Shown here piece by piece: positions 61,004 to 64,000 of a stretch of 64,000 nt of DNA. Made by a program: the position numbers and the translations under genes. The notes beneath the pieces were generated by a model. It was not told the DNA's origin. It made no database searches and saw only the letters and a list, made by a program, of their open reading frames with translations. How positions within the stretch are numbered: the stretch's first letter is position 1; each line of letters opens with the position of its first letter. The DNA lies in contig NZ_CP083740.1 in the NCBI RefSeq assembly GCF_020150455.1, forward strand, positions 4,030,001 through 4,094,000, written 5' to 3'. The DNA comes from Bremerella sp. TYQ1 (lineage in GTDB: Bacteria > Planctomycetota > Planctomycetia > Pirellulales > Pirellulaceae).

Positions 61004-64000
61004 ATGGGTGATCGATACGAAGAGAATGGCTTGCTTGAGAAGATTCTCGGCTATTTCAACTTCTCTTCCGGCGATTTCGATGCTCGATTCGCGACCGCGA
61101 TGGACCATCTGTTCCGACAGGTCGCCCAAGAGCAACCAGATGGCCCTTATTGGCCATGGGAGAAAGTCGGTCAGGCGCTGACCGATGGGCTGGAACGTCT
61201 TAAAGGTGAATCAGCCGCTCTGAAGCAAAGCGAGCAGGCTGAGACGGCGTTGCGATATGTCTTCGAAGTCGTTTTGCCAGGCTACTTGAAGTTTCACCAC
61301 GATCTTCTGTTTCACCAAAGTGGCGAAACGCTCTTCTCCCCTTATTTCGTCGTTCGAGCGACTCAAGCCGTACTAACACAATCGGCCGAATGGGGGAACG
61401 AAGATCGAGTTCTTAAAAACTGTCTTCATCAACTAAACGACTATATTGGTCACCGCCCTGTTCCGGCACTCGAAACGCGCAAGACAGAGCCGTACCCTCA
61501 CGAGTACTGTCGACCGATCCCGATCTGGCTGAAGGGTTCCGGCGCTTGCATTGGTCGGCATCAAGAAATCGTCGAGAAGACGCTCGAACTCCTTCAAAAT
61601 ACTGCGCCCGACATTCTGCAAGATGCTGGCTTCGATCCCGAAAAGCTGCAAGAGCTTGCCATCGACCCAAGGGCTTACGACTTCGAGCACCCCGTCAACA
61701 AACGGCCCAACTATCAGTTTGGTCAGTGGGACCCAGACAGCATCGATCTGAGTGGTCACTACAATCGATTCGTCGTTCAGCAGGTAACACTGGAAGCTCT
61801 CACCGATCGGGTCGATCAGAATCCGCCTGAGAACCTCTCCCATGACGAGGTGATTTACGAAGGTGCGGCTGTACTCGCTGGCGTAATTCTCATGGGTGCT
61901 GGTATTAGTGGCAGCGGACCAGGGGCATACGATTCGGAAACAACGCTTTCCAAACTAGTCCCCGTCATCGCGAACTACCGCGATCGCTTTTACAACCAGT
62001 TGCTGGATAACTGCCCCGAGAACATGACGCAGCGACTCAACGAAGAGTCGATTCAGCGTCGTCAGCCATTTGGTGCTGCTCGTCAACACTTGAACGCTTA
62101 CCTGAGCAACCGGCGAGCGAAACAACTGGCCCACGTCCGCTTGGCACTCATCTATTCTCGGATGGGTTACCCCGACGCAGCTGGCAAACAAGTGGATGTC
62201 GTTCCGACCGCTTCAGCACGCATGCAATGCCGTATCGAGTGTTTTATCACGCTCGCTCATCAGGCCATGCGTCGCGACGACTTGAACGAAACGATCGAAT
62301 ACATCCACAAGATCGTCGATCGCCTGCATCGTGCGATCGAATGTGGTGCGATTGTCGACCCCTGGAATATCTTAGGCTTCGACGGTCAGTTCAGCCTGTT
62401 TCCGGCGTACGAGAACAGCGTCCGCGATCATCGCGTCGACGATTTGGCTCGGATGATCGAACAGATCTTCGACTTGATGTCTCAAGCACTCAGCGAAGCG
62501 GCTGTCCGCGATGACGAAGCGGTTCGCTCGAAAACAGCTTGGGCATTTGAAGAGTTCAGCATGTGGTGGCATCAGTTTGCGACTCATGAACTTTCGAGCG
62601 TCGACAGTCCAAGTGGGGATGACGCGTTCGCGGCGGCCAGGCGTGTCGCCGATGCTCTTCGCTTGTGGCATAAAGCAGGTGCAGAAGCTGGCGATGTCGC
62701 ATTCTGGTCGCCCCACGCCGAGATGTTTGATTCGCCCAAAGCGTATGGGTTGGTGATCCAGGCTTTGCTCGAGCGAAACGATTTCGTCACGACGATGGCT
62801 CTGCTGATGCATTGGCTGGAGCAAGCGGACGACATTCCGCTACACCACCTCGATACGTCCTATTTCAGCATGGCGACGCAGTGGTTGCTGACGTTTCAGA
62901 AGCATCGCGATGGCATGCCGGATACTCCAGAGAATCAAACCGAAGCCTGGCAGATGATCCAGCGTTTCCTTGATTTCCAGGAGGCCAACGCCGGTATTTA
63001 TAATCAAGTGCCTGGATGGTTTTCGAGACAGGCCAAGAAAGGGCAGTTCGACGAAGAACTGGACGCCCTCTTTCAAGGCGAAGAGCCAGGGGATGAAGAC
63101 GACATCTTCCAAGCCGCCTATGAAGATGTCACTTTCACCGACAGCACCGACGACGGCAACGAAGGCGCCGTTTTCGATGGCAGCACCAGCGGCTCCGACT
63201 CAAGCGAAGATCTGCAAGTGGAATCGCGCCGCGTGAACATGCACATCTCGTTTCTCAGCTGCGTTGCCCAGCAGTGGCAAATGGCCGCCTTCCAGGCACT
63301 TCGCACGCAAGGCGAAGGAGTCGTCATCGAAAAGCTTCTGCAATGGCGCGAGCAAGCGATCAGCAACTACCGTGAGCTGCTCGAGCTGTTGCTAGTCGTC
63401 AATCAGCACAAGCTAAGCGATATTAGTGGCGATCACCAAGAGATGGTCGAATATGATCGTCAGCGAGCCGTGAAGGAATTCATGCTCGAACGTATCATTA
63501 TGACGACCGTCAGTACTGCTTCGGCCGCACGAATTTTGTCGTCCGTGGTCGCCGCGATTGCTCCCGAACATAAGCAGTCGCTGGAGAACTTGGAGAAGGA
63601 GATTGGCGCCGAGCAGACCCTCGCGGTCGATCTCTTAGCGTCGATCCTAGCGGGTGATGCGGAAGGGGTTCAAAAGCATTTTCCGCCGATGCTGAACACG
63701 CTGAAAGACAAGCCGCTGCTCTATGTGCCGATCTCGAAACGGGGTGGGCCGCTGCGAATTGTTTCGACCCGTGTCCGCCAATCCACCATCCGAGAACTGC
63801 TGCACTGGTTGCCACGTGTGGGGCAGTACGATCTTTCTCGCCAGTTGCTCGACACGGCGCGAAAGATGGAGAACGACAACCCGATCGGCCCTGGTGCCAT
63901 TACCGAATTCGACGCCCTCTTCGAGACCGGCTTCCTCGCTATCATCGATGCCGTTGTCGCTTCCTCGGAAAGCTGGGAAGTTGCCAACGAAGGCTCTTTA
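61004..64000 (+). CDS. Very large protein of unknown function, 3' end outside the window
   Basis: From ATG 61004 (GGATAG upstream, weak) the frame is open for 999 codons to the last base of the window, so the true length is longer. No signal peptide or membrane segment was found; it looks cytoplasmic and largely helical (RYEENGLLEKILGYFNFSSG at the start, LALIYSRMGYPDAAG and MALLMHWLEQADDIP-type helical pairs later). An acidic, low-complexity stretch (about residues 690-745, with DDIFQAAYEDV and DGSTSGSDSSED) splits it in two. A distant TPR/HEAT-like character is possible, but I recognise no family. Codon use is like the neighbours, and every shorter frame on either strand in this region is inferior. 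Confidence 0.85.
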   Translation, partial: MGDRYEENGLLEKILGYFNFSSGDFDARFATAMDHLFRQVAQEQPDGPYWPWEKVGQALTDGLERLKGESAALKQSEQAETALRYVFEVVLPGYLKFHHDLLFHQSGETLFSPYFVVRATQAVLTQSAEWGNEDRVLKNCLHQLNDYIGHRPVPALETRKTEPYPHEYCRPIPIWLKGSGACIGRHQEIVEKTLELLQNTAPDILQDAGFDPEKLQELAIDPRAYDFEHPVNKRPNYQFGQWDPDSIDLSGHYNRFVVQQVTLEALTDRVDQNPPENLSHDEVIYEGAAVLAGVILMGAGISGSGPGAYDSETTLSKLVPVIANYRDRFYNQLLDNCPENMTQRLNEESIQRRQPFGAARQHLNAYLSNRRAKQLAHVRLALIYSRMGYPDAAGKQVDVVPTASARMQCRIECFITLAHQAMRRDDLNETIEYIHKIVDRLHRAIECGAIVDPWNILGFDGQFSLFPAYENSVRDHRVDDLARMIEQIFDLMSQALSEAAVRDDEAVRSKTAWAFEEFSMWWHQFATHELSSVDSPSGDDAFAAARRVADALRLWHKAGAEAGDVAFWSPHAEMFDSPKAYGLVIQALLERNDFVTTMALLMHWLEQADDIPLHHLDTSYFSMATQWLLTFQKHRDGMPDTPENQTEAWQMIQRFLDFQEANAGIYNQVPGWFSRQAKKGQFDEELDALFQGEEPGDEDDIFQAAYEDVTFTDSTDDGNEGAVFDGSTSGSDSSEDLQVESRRVNMHISFLSCVAQQWQMAAFQALRTQGEGVVIEKLLQWREQAISNYRELLELLLVVNQHKLSDISGDHQEMVEYDRQRAVKEFMLERIIMTTVSTASAARILSSVVAAIAPEHKQSLENLEKEIGAEQTLAVDLLASILAGDAEGVQKHFPPMLNTLKDKPLLYVPISKRGGPLRIVSTRVRQSTIRELLHWLPRVGQYDLSRQLLDTARKMENDNPIGPGAITEFDALFETGFLAIIDAVVASSESWEVANEGSL

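Noticed and set aside
1-64000. tRNA or rRNA genes, CRISPR arrays, IS elements or prophage
   Set aside because: No TPsiC-loop plus acceptor pairing, no regularly spaced direct repeats and no transposase or integrase motifs were seen by eye. A covariance search could still find a tRNA that I missed.

Overview
The window looks like a piece of chromosome from a planctomycete of the Pirellulales type (Blastopirellula / Bremerella / Rhodopirellula-like). The evidence is the protein set: DUF1501 proteins with twin-arginine leaders, DUF1549/DUF1553 proteins, planctomycete-type cytochrome c domains, DUF1080 and ThuA-like proteins, a DUF1559 pseudopilin-like protein, PQQ-like beta-propellers and many short LRR proteins. 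GC content is moderate, Shine-Dalgarno sites are often weak, and short hairpin repeats sit between genes. No rRNA, tRNA, CRISPR array, insertion sequence or prophage was recognised. Assignments rest on reading motifs, not on searches.

Layout. 1-2.1 kb: three tandem paralogous LRR proteins (the first cut by the window edge). 2.2-6.9 kb (minus): lysS-lolC-lolD-like cluster, in which LysRS carries an extra N-terminal domain of about 190 residues and a paired hairpin repeat lies between lysS and lolC. 7-11.3 kb: small membrane proteins, a PQQ-type sugar dehydrogenase and a long intergenic stretch with an orphan minus-strand terminator. 11.4-21.4 kb: metabolic genes (pdxA, PhzF-like, pyrE, CbiX-like, cysK) mixed with an AEC permease fused to a GyrI-like ligand-binding domain, an ABM monooxygenase, an unusual alpha/beta hydrolase and a cupin. 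21.5-30.9 kb (minus): a four-gene cluster DUF1501 / PPC-domain protein / DUF1549-DUF1553 / cytochrome-WD40-coiled coil, a typical planctomycete secreted or surface assembly. 31.4-36.6 kb: PQQ propeller lipoprotein, TPR protein, phhB, a small membrane protein, three kinds of REP-like repeat and a dual-specificity phosphatase. 36.8-40.8 kb: DUF1080-ThuA protein, ThuA protein, DUF1559 protein and a small lipoprotein. 41-45 kb: poorly known proteins, including one that looks like a radical SAM/SPASM protein without its iron-sulfur cysteines. 45-60.6 kb (minus): a second DUF1501 + DUF1549/DUF1553 pair, a secreted tripeptidyl-peptidase II-like subtilase, a 1659-residue DUF1080-ThuA-propeller-HEAT-cytochrome fusion and a PQQ propeller with a DPF/NPF-rich tail. 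61 kb to the end: the first 999 codons of a very large protein of unknown function.

The most unusual items are the TIR/DUF4062-like domain fused to lysyl-tRNA synthetase, the permease-GyrI fusion, the degenerate radical SAM protein, and a 28-nt hairpin repeat family whose stems differ between copies by compensatory changes.
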